Of a stretch of 64,000 nt of DNA, positions 1-8,538 are shown in pieces. The stretch comes from Roseicella aerolata (GTDB lineage: Bacteria > Pseudomonadota > Alphaproteobacteria > Acetobacterales > Acetobacteraceae): assembly GCF_020523605.1 (NCBI RefSeq), contig NZ_JAJAQI010000012.1:1-64000 (forward strand). The letters are read 5' to 3'. The position numbers and the translations under genes were made by a program. Numbering within the stretch: position 1 is the stretch's first letter; each line of letters begins with the position of its first letter. The notes below the pieces were generated by a model. The model saw only the letters and a list, made by a program, of their open reading frames with translations. It did not search any database and was not told the origin of the DNA.

Positions 1-215
1 CCCAACCCTACCGAGGATCACCGCGGTGGCCGCCCGGGGCGCTCCGCTCCGCTCAGCCATGGGGCTTCGCTACGCGCCCCGGGCTCTGTCCCTCCTACAC
101 CACCACCAGGGACGCGACCCGCAGGCATCCGTTGTCGCCCACGGAGCTGGCGGCTAGAGCAGATCGTCGTGGGGCGAAAACGCCCAGTGGCGTGCATCTG
201 CGCCGATGACGGGCG
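1..215. repeat. Intergenic repeat-bearing spacer at left edge
   Basis: I see no convincing gene here. A perfect 10-bp inverted repeat (GCCCGGGGCG at 32-41, CGCCCCGGGC at 75-84) encloses a 33-nt loop. A second palindromic element follows at 155-201. A 32-codon frame from an ATG at 59 to the TAG at 155 exists but has no Shine-Dalgarno sequence and lies over the stem-loop, so I do not call it. The spacer probably follows a gene outside the window and precedes the dioxygenase at 354. Confidence 0.5.
155..201. repeat. TAGAGCAGATCG palindromic element, copy 1
   Basis: The 12-mer TAGAGCAGATCG starts here and recurs at 22078 and 50020. GCAGAT at 159-164 can pair with ATCTGC at 196-201, so the element forms an imperfect stem-loop. 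The other two copies begin exactly on the TAG stop codon of the preceding gene. This copy may do the same for the frame ending at 157, but that frame is not convincing as a gene. Confidence 0.5.
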
Positions 216-353
216 TTGGAGCGGGTTGCAGCCCCGGGCCAGGCGCACGGAAGTGTGATCCGGCTCCGCACAGGAGAACCGCGGTGGGATGGCGTCCGGT
301 TCCGGCCGCTGCCCGCTCTCATTACGGCTATGGAATACCGGAGGAAACGGGAC

Positions 354-1202
354 ATGGACGGCAGCACGCGGCCGCTGACGGTCAGGCGCCTGGCCGGCGC
401 GATCGGCGCCGAGATCGGCGGCATCACCCTCTCGCCCGATCTGCCGGAGGCGGTGATCGCGCAGCTCCGCGCCATCTGGCTGGAGCATGGCGTGGTCTTC
501 TTCCGCGACCAGCAGCACCTGGACGCGCCGGCGCTGGCCGCCTTCGCCCGCCGCTTCGGGGAAGTAGTGGAGTACCCCTTCGTGAAGGGCCTGCCGGAGG
601 CGCCGGAGGTGATCCCGGTGGTGAAGCTGGAGCATGAGACCGTGAATTTCGGCGGCCTCTGGCACAGTGACACCGCCTATCTGGACCGCCCGCCCATGGC
701 GACCATGCTGATCGCGCGGGAGGTGCCGCCCTTCGGCGGCGACACGCTCTTCGCCAGCGGCACCATGGCTTACGAGACCTTGTCGGCCGGCATGCAGCGC
801 CTGCTGGACCCGCTGCGGGCGGTGAACAGCAGCGCCAAGGCGGACGTGACCAGGACGCGCGAGGACCGGCTGAAGGACAATGCGCGCGACGACGCGAAGA
901 AGGTCTATGAGGTCGAGCACCCTGTGGTGCGGACGCATCCGGAAACCGGGCGCAAGGCGCTCTATGTGAATGGCGGCCACACGCTGCGCTTCGCCGGGAT
1001 GACGGTGGCGGAGAGCACCCCCTTGCTGGAATACCTGTACCAGCACCAGGTCCGGCCCGAATTCACCTGTCGCTTCAGCTGGACGCCGGGTGCGCTCGCC
1101 TTCTGGGATAATCGCTGCGTGCTGCACAACCCGGTGAACGACTATCACGGCCACCGCCGGGTGATGCACCGGGTGACGCTGGCGGGGGATGTGCCGCGCT
1201 GA
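354..1202 (+). CDS. TauD/TfdA-family 2-oxoglutarate-dependent dioxygenase
   Basis: Predicted 282-residue cytoplasmic non-haem iron dioxygenase. This family couples 2-oxoglutarate decarboxylation to hydroxylation of a small acid such as taurine, an alkyl sulfonate or an aryloxyacetate. The iron-binding HxD is visible in WHSDTAY (H104, D106). The distal histidine lies in CVLHNP (H258), and a conserved arginine for the 2-oxoglutarate carboxylate follows in the RRVMHR stretch. The start at 354 is chosen because GGAGG lies 9 nt upstream at 340-344; the frame is open further 5' without a ribosome site. It stands alone, convergent with the amidase, so the substrate cannot be inferred from neighbours. 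No sulfonate transporter is adjacent, so taurine is not assured. Confidence 0.85.
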   Translation: MDGSTRPLTVRRLAGAIGAEIGGITLSPDLPEAVIAQLRAIWLEHGVVFFRDQQHLDAPALAAFARRFGEVVEYPFVKGLPEAPEVIPVVKLEHETVNFGGLWHSDTAYLDRPPMATMLIAREVPPFGGDTLFASGTMAYETLSAGMQRLLDPLRAVNSSAKADVTRTREDRLKDNARDDAKKVYEVEHPVVRTHPETGRKALYVNGGHTLRFAGMTVAESTPLLEYLYQHQVRPEFTCRFSWTPGALAFWDNRCVLHNPVNDYHGHRRVMHRVTLAGDVPR

Positions 1203-1334
1203 GCCGCCGCCGCTTCCGCGGCACCGCCTGGCCGATCCCTGGGTGATACCCCGCTGTTGAGCCCTGGCCTGCGGCCGGGGCCAGCCGTCCGAGGGCGCGG
1301 CGGCCCACGGCCCATGCGGCGCAGGCAGGGCCCG

Positions 1335-1359
1335 CAGGGCCGTTACGACGCCGGCCCTG
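1335..1359. terminator. Possible hairpin terminator between convergent genes
   Basis: A 7-bp perfect inverted repeat (CAGGGCC and GGCCCTG) with an 11-nt loop lies in the 202-bp gap between the convergent dioxygenase and amidase genes. A weaker 6-bp stem is at 1264-1284. Neither has a T-tract, so a terminator role rests on position only. Confidence 0.3.
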
Positions 1360-1404
1360 ACCGGATCGGGGCCGGGGCGCCCCGCGAAGGCACCCGGCCC
1401 GGGT

Positions 1405-2754
1405 TCAGCGCTCCGCGAGCGCCGCCTCCACCGCCGCCGCCGTGGAGAACAGCGCGGCATCCGCCATGGTCTCGCCGGTCAGCATCATCCCGACCGGCGC
1501 TTCGCCCGGGCGGTGGATGGGCAGGCTGATGCTGCAGCGGTCGAGGAAATTGCCGACCGCGGTGTTGCGCAGAAGCAGCAGGTTGATGCGGTTGTACTCG
1601 GCCTCCTCCTCCACCTCGGCCAGGGCCGGCGGGATGATGGGGCAGGTCGGCGTCACCACCGCGTCGAAGGGCGCCGTGCGCCGCGCGATGGCGGCGATCA
1701 GCCGGGCGCGGTGATTGACCAGGTCGATATAGTCGGCGGCCGACATGCGCTCCCCGCGGCGGATGCGGGCCAGGATGCGCGGATCGTAGCCCGCCGCTTT
1801 CTCCGCGATCAGGCCGCGGTGCCAGGCCCAGGCCTCGCTGGCCGCGAAGCCGCCCATGGCGTTCACCGCCGGCAGTTCGGCCAGTTCCGGAATGTCGAAG
1901 AGCTCGATCCGCGCGCCGGCCGCTGAAAGCCGCGCCAGGGCGCGCTGGAAGGCATTGGCGACGGTCGCGTCCATGTCGTCCGTCAGGAAGGTGCCACGCG
2001 GCAGGCCGAGGCGGAGGCCGGCGACGCCGCGCTGCGGCAGGGGCTGCGGATCCTCCTCCCCGCTGATCACCGCATCCAGCAGGGCGCAGCAGGCGGTGCT
2101 GCGGGCCAGCGGGCCGACCGAATCGAGCGAGGGGGCGAGCGGCAGCACGCCGGTGATGGGCACGCGCCGCGCCGTCGGCTTGTAGCCGACCACGCCGCAC
2201 AGCGCCGCCGGCACGCGGCAGGAGCCGCCGGTATCCGTCCCGAGGCCGCCGAAGCCCATATGGTCGGCGGCCGCGACCCCGGCGCCGGAGGAGGAGCCGC
2301 CCGGCAGCCGCCCGGTCTTCCGGTCCCAGGGGCTGCGCGGCGTTCCGTAATGCGGGTTCACGCCGAGGCCGCTGAAGGCGAATTCGGTCATGTTGGTCCG
2401 GCCGATGACGACGAAGCCCATGCGCTTCAGCCGCGCCACCACCGGCGCGTCGGTCCTGGCCGGCGGGGAGTCCTTCAGCACGGCGGAGCCGGCCGGCGTG
2501 GGATGGCCGTGCTCGTCGAACAGGTCCTTCACCGTGACGGGGATGCCGGCCCAGGGGCTGGGGGCTCGGCCGGCATGGCGCAGCGCGTCCATGGCGCGGG
2601 CTTGCGCGCGCGCGGCTTCGGCATGCACCGCGATGAAGGCGCGGGCGCCCTCGCCGGCAGGATCGGCGATGCGGTCCAGCGCGGCATCGACCAGGCTGGC
2701 GGCGGAGATGCGGCCGGCGGCGAGGGCGGCGGTGGCGTCGGCAATGTGCTGCAT
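1405..2754 (-). CDS. Amidase signature (AS) family amidase
   Basis: About 449 residues, the usual size for amidase-signature hydrolases, which hydrolyse amide bonds with a Ser-cisSer-Lys triad. The catalytic lysine is in GIPVTVKDLFDE. The glycine/serine-rich signature GGSSSGAG and the nucleophile segment GTDTGGSCRVPA follow in the expected order. The start at 2754 (protein begins MQHIADATAALA) matches the family N-terminus. An upstream in-frame start at 2817 would only add a basic unstructured stretch. No clear Shine-Dalgarno sequence is present. Substrate unknown: AS members include aryl amidases, allophanate hydrolase and GatA, and the absence of gatB/gatC nearby argues against GatA. It may add to the nitrogen-scavenging genes of the window. 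Confidence 0.85.
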   Translation of the reverse strand: MQHIADATAALAAGRISAASLVDAALDRIADPAGEGARAFIAVHAEAARAQARAMDALRHAGRAPSPWAGIPVTVKDLFDEHGHPTPAGSAVLKDSPPARTDAPVVARLKRMGFVVIGRTNMTEFAFSGLGVNPHYGTPRSPWDRKTGRLPGGSSSGAGVAAADHMGFGGLGTDTGGSCRVPAALCGVVGYKPTARRVPITGVLPLAPSLDSVGPLARSTACCALLDAVISGEEDPQPLPQRGVAGLRLGLPRGTFLTDDMDATVANAFQRALARLSAAGARIELFDIPELAELPAVNAMGGFAASEAWAWHRGLIAEKAAGYDPRILARIRRGERMSAADYIDLVNHRARLIAAIARRTAPFDAVVTPTCPIIPPALAEVEEEAEYNRINLLLLRNTAVGNFLDRCSISLPIHRPGEAPVGMMLTGETMADAALFSTAAAVEAALAER

Positions 2755-2977
2755 GCGCCGATGCTGGCCGGGACGCGCGGCCTCGGCAAGGGGCGGCGCC
2801 CGGCTGCCGCCCCGCATGGGCCGTCGCGGAAGACCCGCCTGCCCGGCCTCTCGTCGGGGGTGCCGCAGCTGCCGGCCTCTCCGTCGTCCGGGCGGGCGTG
2901 ACCTGGCAGGGATGGCGGGCGGGATCGCCGGCGGGTCAGGTGGAGGCCCTGGCCCCTGCCCTGCGGCTTATACTGAC

Positions 2978-3005
2978 GGCCGTTGATGGTAACCCATCAA
3001 CGGCC
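2978..3005. repeat. 12-bp perfect inverted repeat (stem-loop)
   Basis: GGCCGTTGATGG at 2978-2989 and CCATCAACGGCC at 2994-3005 are perfect inverted copies with a 4-nt loop. It lies upstream of the amidase, in a 390-bp spacer (2755-3144) that contains no gene I can support. The spacer also carries shorter GC stems around 3015-3080 and resembles the stem-loop clusters further along the window. Confidence 0.65.
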
Positions 3006-3114
3006 TCTCATCCGGGCCCCATCGCAGCACGCTGCGATGGGAACCCGTCGCCGGGCGGTTTGCTCCGCAAACCTTGGCTAGGCCGTGCAGGCGGCGGCGC
3101 CCGTCCGGGCGCTC

Positions 3115-3137
3115 GGCATGAATGGGATATTCATGCC
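3115..3137 (-). terminator. Stem-loop just after the 51-residue gene
   Basis: GGCATGAAT (3115-3123) and ATTCATGCC (3129-3137) form a perfect 9-bp stem with a 5-nt loop. It begins 7 nt beyond the stop codon of the small minus-strand gene at 3145-3300, the position expected of a terminator. No clear U-tract follows. Confidence 0.45.
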
Positions 3138-3144
3138 GCTGGTA

Positions 3145-3300
3145 TTACTGGCCGGCCTCGTCGTCGTTGGCGGGCGGGAACTGCCGGATGCGCTCGACCG
3201 CCGCCGGGTACATCAGCGCGCCGAACATCCAGCCTTCCAGCAGCATGATGCCCTCCTCCTCCTCGGTCTCGGGCGGCGTGCCCGGCCCTTCGTCGCTCAT
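3145..3300 (-). CDS. Small acidic protein, 51 residues, function unknown
   Basis: An intact short frame on the minus strand, reading MSDEGPGTPPETEEEEG, then a hydrophobic and aromatic middle (IMLLEGWMFGALMYPAAVE), ending NDDEAGQ. The N-terminal third is strongly acidic and Pro/Glu-rich; the middle could form one amphipathic or partly buried helix but is short for a membrane span. GGGGGA upstream of the ATG can act as ribosome site. It is divergent from the GntR regulator, with about 107 bp between start codons, and is followed by a stem-loop. I do not recognise a family. Support comes from the clean start, the stop followed by a hairpin, and a composition unlike the Arg/Ala/Pro-rich shadow frames. 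Confidence 0.55.
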   Translation of the reverse strand: MSDEGPGTPPETEEEEGIMLLEGWMFGALMYPAAVERIRQFPPANDDEAGQ

Positions 3301-3407
3301 CGCGCCTGTTCCCCCGCAGTGGTTCTACCGGGCGAATGCGGGGCGGCCGGGCTTGTTCCACCGATAGCGCGGTGTTCATCCGTTCTGCCATCTGCTATAG
3401 CAGCCTC

Positions 3408-4115
3408 ATGAGCATCGCCGCACTGCATCCGGTCGCCAGGCTTGCCGAGGAGGACATGCTGTCGCTGGCCGAGCGGGCCTACCGCCGGCTGCGCGATGCG
3501 ATCGTCCAGGGCGTCCTGCCCGCCGGCAGCCGCCTCTCGGAACGCAGCCTGGCTGCCTCCCTCGGCATCTCCGCCCAGCCGGTGCGGGAGGCGCTGCGGC
3601 GGCTGGAGCAGGACGGCATGGTCATCACCCTGCCGCGGCGCGGCACGGTGGTGGCGGAATTCGGCCCGGAACGGCAGGCCGAAATGGGCCGCATCCGCGC
3701 CGCGCTGGAAGGCGCCGCCGCCGGGATCGCGGCGCGGCGCGCCGCGGCGGAGGCGCTGGCGGCGCTGGCGGCCCAGTTGCAGGCCATGCGGGAGGCCACG
3801 GCGGCCGGCCGGCCCGAGCAGATCTCTGAGGCCAATGAGCGCTTCCACGCCCTGATCCATGCGGCGACGGAGAATGCCTTCCTGATCCGCTCCCTCGCCG
3901 CGCTGCGCGCCTTTGACCATTTCGGGCGCGCCCGCGCCCTGAACAGCACGCCGCAGGAATTGCCGCGCGCGCTCGAGGAGCATGCCGGCATCCTCGCCGC
4001 CCTGGAGGCGCGCGACCCCGACCTGGCCGAGACCCGGATGCGCGCGCATGTGCTGCGTTCGCTGGAGATCGGCGGCCTGCTTCCCCCTGCCCCGGAAAGG
4101 ACGCCCACGCCATGA
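3408..4115 (+). CDS. GntR-family transcriptional regulator (FadR/FCD type)
   Basis: 235 residues. Residues about 15-80 form a winged helix-turn-helix (AYRRLRDAIVQG, LSERSLAASLGIS, PVREALRRLEQDG, RRGTVV), the GntR DNA-binding domain. The C-terminal part is helical and carries FCD-type metal/ligand signatures (NERFHALI, and HAGILAALEARD near the end). FadR-type regulators usually repress neighbouring catabolic genes until a small acid binds. The start at 3408 begins MSIAALHPVA; the upstream extension is not family-like. Its stop overlaps the start of the DapA-like gene in an ATGA, so the two are translationally coupled and it probably controls this cluster. Confidence 0.88.
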   Translation: MSIAALHPVARLAEEDMLSLAERAYRRLRDAIVQGVLPAGSRLSERSLAASLGISAQPVREALRRLEQDGMVITLPRRGTVVAEFGPERQAEMGRIRAALEGAAAGIAARRAAAEALAALAAQLQAMREATAAGRPEQISEANERFHALIHAATENAFLIRSLAALRAFDHFGRARALNSTPQELPRALEEHAGILAALEARDPDLAETRMRAHVLRSLEIGGLLPPAPERTPTP

Positions 4116-5023
4116 CCCTGCCCCCCGACCGCCTGCGCGCGGCGCTGACCGGCATTTCCGGCATCCTGGTGACGCCCATGGATGCCGAGGACCGGATCGT
4201 CCCGCAGCGGCTCTCGCCCATCATCGCCCGCGCCGCCGAGGCAGGGGTGGATACGCTGACGGTCAACGGCAATACCGGGGAGTTCTATGGCCTCTCCTTC
4301 GCCGAGGCGGAGCGGATGCAGGCCGAGGTGCCGGCGCTCATCGCCGGCCGCACCGCGGTGGTGGCCGGCATCGGCCGCAGCCTGGCCGAGGCCTGCGCCC
4401 TGGCCCGCCGCGCCCGGGCGGACGGGGCGGATGCCATCATGGTGCACCAGCCGCCCGACCCCTTCGTCGCGCCGCGCGGCGTGGTCGCCTATGTCTCGAA
4501 GGTCGCCGAGGCCGCGGGCCTGCCGGTGGTGCTGTACCTGCGCAATGACGGCATCGGCCTGCCGGCGATCGAGGCGCTGACGAGGATCCCCGGTGTGGTC
4601 GGCGTGAAATGGGCGACGCCGAACGTCATGGTGCTGGCCCAGGCGATCCGCCGCGCGGGGCCGGACGTCTCCTTCATCTGCGGCCTCGCCGAACCCTGGG
4701 CGCCGCCGATGACCGCGCTCGGCGCGCAGGGCTTCACCTCCGGCGTCATCAATGTCGTGCCGGAGAAGTCGGTGGCGATCCTGCGGGCGCTGCGGGCCGG
4801 CGACTTCGCCGCGGCCAATGCCGGGATCGCCGCGATCCACGCCTTCGAGGCGCTGCGGGCGGAGGAGCAGAACGGCGCGAATGTCGCCGTGGTGAAGGCG
4901 GCGCTGGCGCTCTCCGGCATGGATGTCGGCGCGGCGCGCCCGCCGGCCGCCTGGCCGCTGCCGCCTGGCTCCGCCGCCGCGCTGCGGGATCTGCTGGCCG
5001 GCTGGGGGATGCTGGCGCGGTAG
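4112..5023 (+). CDS. DapA-family lyase (dihydrodipicolinate synthase/NAL superfamily)
   Basis: 303-residue class I aldolase-type enzyme. The Schiff-base lysine is K166 in GVKWATPN, and the catalytic tyrosine is Y142 in VVLYLRND. The N-terminal TVNGNTGEFYGL replaces the GTTGE pattern of true DapA, which points to another 2-keto acid lyase or dehydratase, such as a keto-deoxy-sugar acid or hydroxy-oxo-acid enzyme. Class I members cleave or condense pyruvate-derived substrates. It is co-translated with the GntR regulator and convergent with the PrpD-led catabolic genes, so a role in catabolism is more likely than lysine biosynthesis. A second DapA-like gene is at 23622-24560. Confidence 0.85.
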   Translation: MTLPPDRLRAALTGISGILVTPMDAEDRIVPQRLSPIIARAAEAGVDTLTVNGNTGEFYGLSFAEAERMQAEVPALIAGRTAVVAGIGRSLAEACALARRARADGADAIMVHQPPDPFVAPRGVVAYVSKVAEAAGLPVVLYLRNDGIGLPAIEALTRIPGVVGVKWATPNVMVLAQAIRRAGPDVSFICGLAEPWAPPMTALGAQGFTSGVINVVPEKSVAILRALRAGDFAAANAGIAAIHAFEALRAEEQNGANVAVVKAALALSGMDVGAARPPAAWPLPPGSAAALRDLLAGWGMLAR

Positions 5024-5068
5024 CCGGCGGCATCGCGCCCCCGGGCGGCTGGCCCGGAGGCGTGGCGC

Positions 5069-6433
5069 CTATTCCGCCGCCTGCCGCACCGCAGCGGGCA
5101 GGGCGCCGGGCACGGCCTCGCCGGTCCAGAGGCTCTCCAGCAGCGCCTCCGCCGGGCCGGCGCCGATGACGGGCGCGCAGAGCTCGCGGAACTTCTCCGA
5201 CAGCTCGGCATCCGAGAGCGGCGCGTCCGGGTCGCCCTTGCGCGTCGGCTGGAAGCGGTAGAGCTCCCGCCCATCCGCCAGCGCCACCCGGACCTTGGCG
5301 GCGCGCTTCGCCGGATAGGCATCCGCCAGCTCCGGGTCGAGTTCCACCGTCACCTTCGGCATGATGGCGCGGATGTTGGGGTTCTGCAGGTTCTCCGGCG
5401 CGAAGGCGGCGATGCGCACGCCGCCGAGGACCAGCAGCGCGCCCATGGTGAACTGGACGGAGAAGCGGGCCTCCTGCTCCGTCGTGATGCTGGGGCGGTC
5501 GCAGATGCTCTTGGTCGGGCCATAGCCGCCGACATGGATCCTCGCCACGTCCTCGGCCGTGAAGCCGTGCTCCCGCTGCAGGTCGCGCACGGCATCGAGG
5601 GCAGCGAAGATATGGCCGCAGCAGCCGTGGTTCTTGAAGGTCATCTCGGTGATGCAGACGCGCGTGCCGAGATCGGCCAGCGCCTTGTCCCACTTGCCGG
5701 TATCCTCGCTGGTCGCCGCCGCGAAGCCCTTCGGCCCGTGCAGCGCATCCAGCGCGCCGGTGACGCCGGCCGCGGCGCCGATCGCCGCCAGTGCGCCGGC
5801 ATCCGCGGCATGGCCGGGATGCAGGGGCTTCGACATGGAATCCGACAGGAAGGCCTGCTGCAAGCCGCCGGCGAAGGTCGCGGCGGTGGCGATGGCGTGG
5901 CCGATCTTCTCCGCGTCGCAGCCTAGCGCGACCGCGGTGGCGACGGCGGCGCCGAAGGTCCCGACCGTGCCGGTGGTGTGCCAGTTCCTGTAGTGGCTCG
6001 GCTGCACCGCCATGCCGATGCGGCAGGAGACCTCGTAGCCCGCGGTGATGGCGCGCAGCAGGTCCTCCATCGTCCCGCCCTGCTGCTGCACGGCGGCCAG
6101 CGCCGGCGCGATGGTCGGGCAGCCCGGGTGGTAGCCGGCATCGCGGAAGATGTCGTCGAACTCCACCGTATGGCTGGCCGTCGCGTTCAGCAGCGCGGCA
6201 TGCCGCAGCGGGCCCGGCTGGCCATCCACGTAGCAGATGGACCGGCCCGGCCCCCGCTCGGCGGCCATGGCCGCGGCCAGCAGGGTCGCGGGCGGCTTGG
6301 AGAGGCCGGGCAGCAGCGCCGCGAACCAGTCGATCAGCGCCCGCCGGGCATGGTGGGCGACCTCGGCCGGCAGCGGGCGCGAGCGCCAGGCGGCGGCATG
6401 CTCGGCAAGCGTGGGAAGCGGGTTGTCCACCAT
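5069..6433 (-). CDS. MmgE/PrpD family protein
   Basis: 454 residues, the full length for the family that includes 2-methylcitrate dehydratase and cis-aconitate decarboxylase-like enzymes. Family features visible: an N-terminal helical part (LAEHAAAW, HHARRALIDWFAALLPG), the SHTVEFDDIFRDAGYHPG stretch with the conserved acid-rich loop, and the FKNHGCCGHIF segment where the family has its K-H pair. The start at 6433 is fixed by AAGGGAGA about 7 nt upstream. No methylcitrate synthase or lyase is nearby, so a propionate role is unlikely; PrpD-like proteins often sit in catabolic clusters with Bug receptors, as here. Probably a dehydratase or decarboxylase acting on a polycarboxylic acid (inference). 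Confidence 0.85.
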   Translation of the reverse strand: MVDNPLPTLAEHAAAWRSRPLPAEVAHHARRALIDWFAALLPGLSKPPATLLAAAMAAERGPGRSICYVDGQPGPLRHAALLNATASHTVEFDDIFRDAGYHPGCPTIAPALAAVQQQGGTMEDLLRAITAGYEVSCRIGMAVQPSHYRNWHTTGTVGTFGAAVATAVALGCDAEKIGHAIATAATFAGGLQQAFLSDSMSKPLHPGHAADAGALAAIGAAAGVTGALDALHGPKGFAAATSEDTGKWDKALADLGTRVCITEMTFKNHGCCGHIFAALDAVRDLQREHGFTAEDVARIHVGGYGPTKSICDRPSITTEQEARFSVQFTMGALLVLGGVRIAAFAPENLQNPNIRAIMPKVTVELDPELADAYPAKRAAKVRVALADGRELYRFQPTRKGDPDAPLSDAELSEKFRELCAPVIGAGPAEALLESLWTGEAVPGALPAAVRQAAE

Positions 6434-6520
6434 GCGGGCTCTCCCTTGTTGCTGCCCATCCGGTGCACGCTCCGGGCCCGTTGGCGGCAGTGCCGCCAAC
6501 CCCTGCGTGACCGGATGGGG

Positions 6521-7495
6521 CTACGCGTTGCCGCGCAGCACCTCCTTGTTGATCACCACATCCTCGTCCAGCCGGTTCCCGAAACAGGCCAGGATGCTGT
6601 CGGCGCAGGAGAGGCCCATGCGCCGGAAGGACTGCTCGGTGGCGGCCGCGGAATGCGGCGTCAGCACCACATTGGGCAGCCTGAGCAGCGGGTTGTCCGC
6701 CGTCACCGGCTCCTCCCAGAACACGTCAAGGCCCGCCGCGGCCAGGTGTCCGCTGGTCAGCGCGCCGGCCAGCGCCTTCTCCTCCACCAGCGTGCCGCGG
6801 GCGGTGTTGATCAGCACCGCGCCACGCTTCATGCCGGCGATGAACTCTCCGTTGATCATGCCGCGCGTTTCGGCGCTGCTCGGCAGGTGGATGGTGACGA
6901 TATCGGCCTCGGCCAGCGCCGCCTGCAGGTCCTTCACGGGCGTGAAGCCGGCGCCCTTGATGGTGTTCTGCGGCACATAGGGGTCGCGCACCAGGACGTT
7001 CATCCCGAAGGCGGCGCAGAGCCGCGCGACGCGCCCGCCAATGCGGCCGAAGCCCATCACCATCACGGTGCTGCCCGCCAGGTCGAAGGTATGCGGCACC
7101 GGCGGGGTGATCCAGGTCAGGGCGCGCAGCTTGGCGTCGTACTGCGCCGTTCCGCGGGCGATGTTCAGCATCAGCATCATCGCATGCTCGGCGACGGAGA
7201 CGGCGTTCGCATCCGGCGTCACGGTCAGCGGGATGCCGCGCTCGGTCAGCGCCGGCACGTCCACCGCGTCGTAGCCGACGCCATGGCGGGCGACGATGCG
7301 CAGGTTCGGCGCATGCTTCAGGAAGTCACGGTCGATCCGCGTCGCGCGGACGATCACCGCCTCGGCCTTCGGCATGGCGGCGGCGATGGTCTCGGCATTC
7401 ACCGGGTCCAGCACCTCCACCGTCACGCCGGGCGCGCTCCGCAGCTTCTCCAGCGCCTCCTCATGGACGGAGCGGAGGCAGACGACATGGGGCAT
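6521..7495 (-). CDS. D-isomer 2-hydroxyacid dehydrogenase (NAD-dependent)
   Basis: 324 residues, the size of phosphoglycerate dehydrogenase-like and hydroxypyruvate reductases. The Rossmann motif is VMGFGRIGGRVA. Catalytic residues follow in order: Arg in LINTARGTLV, Glu in FWEEPV and His in VVLTPHSAAAT. The enzyme interconverts a 2-oxo acid and the D-2-hydroxy acid in the cytoplasm. AAGGA precedes the ATG with good spacing. Only 15 bp separate it from the Bug receptor upstream, so they form one transcription unit with the PrpD gene. The serA-type ACT domain is absent, so a biosynthetic serine role is less likely than substrate catabolism. Confidence 0.87.
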   Translation of the reverse strand: MPHVVCLRSVHEEALEKLRSAPGVTVEVLDPVNAETIAAAMPKAEAVIVRATRIDRDFLKHAPNLRIVARHGVGYDAVDVPALTERGIPLTVTPDANAVSVAEHAMMLMLNIARGTAQYDAKLRALTWITPPVPHTFDLAGSTVMVMGFGRIGGRVARLCAAFGMNVLVRDPYVPQNTIKGAGFTPVKDLQAALAEADIVTIHLPSSAETRGMINGEFIAGMKRGAVLINTARGTLVEEKALAGALTSGHLAAAGLDVFWEEPVTADNPLLRLPNVVLTPHSAAATEQSFRRMGLSCADSILACFGNRLDEDVVINKEVLRGNA

Positions 7496-7510
7496 TCGGT
7501 TGGTTCCTTG

Positions 7511-8476
7511 CTAGTCGGCGGTGGCGCCGGAGATGCGGACGATCTCCGCCCAGCGCGGGATCTCGGCGCGGAGGTAGTCGGCGAATTCCTCGGGGCGGCT
7601 CGGCAGCGGCTCGCTCCCCTGCTCCAGCAGCCGCCGGCGCAATTCCTCGCTCTGCAGCGCCGCCCGGATCTCGGCGGAGAGCCGCGCGATGGCCTCCGGC
7701 GGCGTGCCGGCCGGGGCGAGGATGCCGTTCCAGAGCGGGATCTCGAAGCCCGGCAGCGTCTCCCCGACCGTCGGCACCTCCGGCAGCAGGGCGGAGCGCT
7801 TCGCGGTCGTCACCGCCAGCGGCCGCAACTGCCCGGCCCGCACCGCGCCGATCACCTCGACCATGGGGGAGGCGAGCATCTGGATCTTGCCGGCGATCAG
7901 GTCGGTCGCCGCCGGCGCGCCGCCCCGGTAGGGCACATGCACCATCTCCACCCCCGCCCGCGCGGCGAACAGCGCGGCGGCCAGGTGCAGGGAGGTGCCC
8001 GAGCCGGCGCTGCCGTAGAAGACCTTGCCCGGGTTGCGCTTCGCATGGTCGATCAGCCCCGCGATGTCGCGCGCCGGCAGGTCCGGGTGCACCACGATCA
8101 GGTTGGGGATGACCGCGACCTGGGAGATGGGCGCGAAGTCGCGCAGCGTGTCGAAGGGCAGGCTGCGGTAGAGCGCGCGGTTGGCGGCGAGGATGCCGCT
8201 GACGCCCATCAGCAGCGTGTGGCCGTCCGGCGCGGCGCGCACCACCGCCTCGGCCCCGATATTGCCGCCGGCGCCCGGCCGGTTCTCCACCACCACCGGC
8301 TGGCCGAGCCGGTCGCCCAGCGCCTGCGCCACCAGCCGCGCCGTGACATCGGTGCTGCCGCCGGCGGCGAAGGGGACGACAAGGCGGAGCGGCCGTTCGG
8401 GCGCCCAGCCCTGGGCGCGGGCGGCGCGCGCCAGGAGGAGCCCTGCGATGGAGCCGAGCACGAGGCGACGCCGCAT
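7511..8476 (-). CDS. Bug-family tripartite tricarboxylate transporter receptor
   Basis: 321 residues with a cleavable signal peptide (MRRRLVLGSIAGLLLARAARA, cut after ARA). Motifs of the TctC/Bug fold: LVVPFAAGGSTDVTARL, VENRPGAGGNIGAEAV, PDGHTLLMG, and a late LWNGILAPAGTPPE. Bug proteins are periplasmic binders of carboxylates or amides. The TctA/TctB membrane partners are not in the window, which is common for this family because many receptors are encoded apart from them. Context suggests it captures the substrate of this catabolic cluster. Confidence 0.9.
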   Translation of the reverse strand: MRRRLVLGSIAGLLLARAARAQGWAPERPLRLVVPFAAGGSTDVTARLVAQALGDRLGQPVVVENRPGAGGNIGAEAVVRAAPDGHTLLMGVSGILAANRALYRSLPFDTLRDFAPISQVAVIPNLIVVHPDLPARDIAGLIDHAKRNPGKVFYGSAGSGTSLHLAAALFAARAGVEMVHVPYRGGAPAATDLIAGKIQMLASPMVEVIGAVRAGQLRPLAVTTAKRSALLPEVPTVGETLPGFEIPLWNGILAPAGTPPEAIARLSAEIRAALQSEELRRRLLEQGSEPLPSRPEEFADYLRAEIPRWAEIVRISGATAD

Positions 8477-8538
8477 CCTTTCCCCTCCCTTCCCTCCCCC
8501 CTGTCTGACGCGGGGGGTTCGCCGGCCAGGCGGGCGGC

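Noticed and set aside
59-157. 32-codon frame ending at the first TAGAGCAGATCG element
   Set aside because: No ribosome site and it overlaps one arm of a perfect stem-loop; no recognisable protein.
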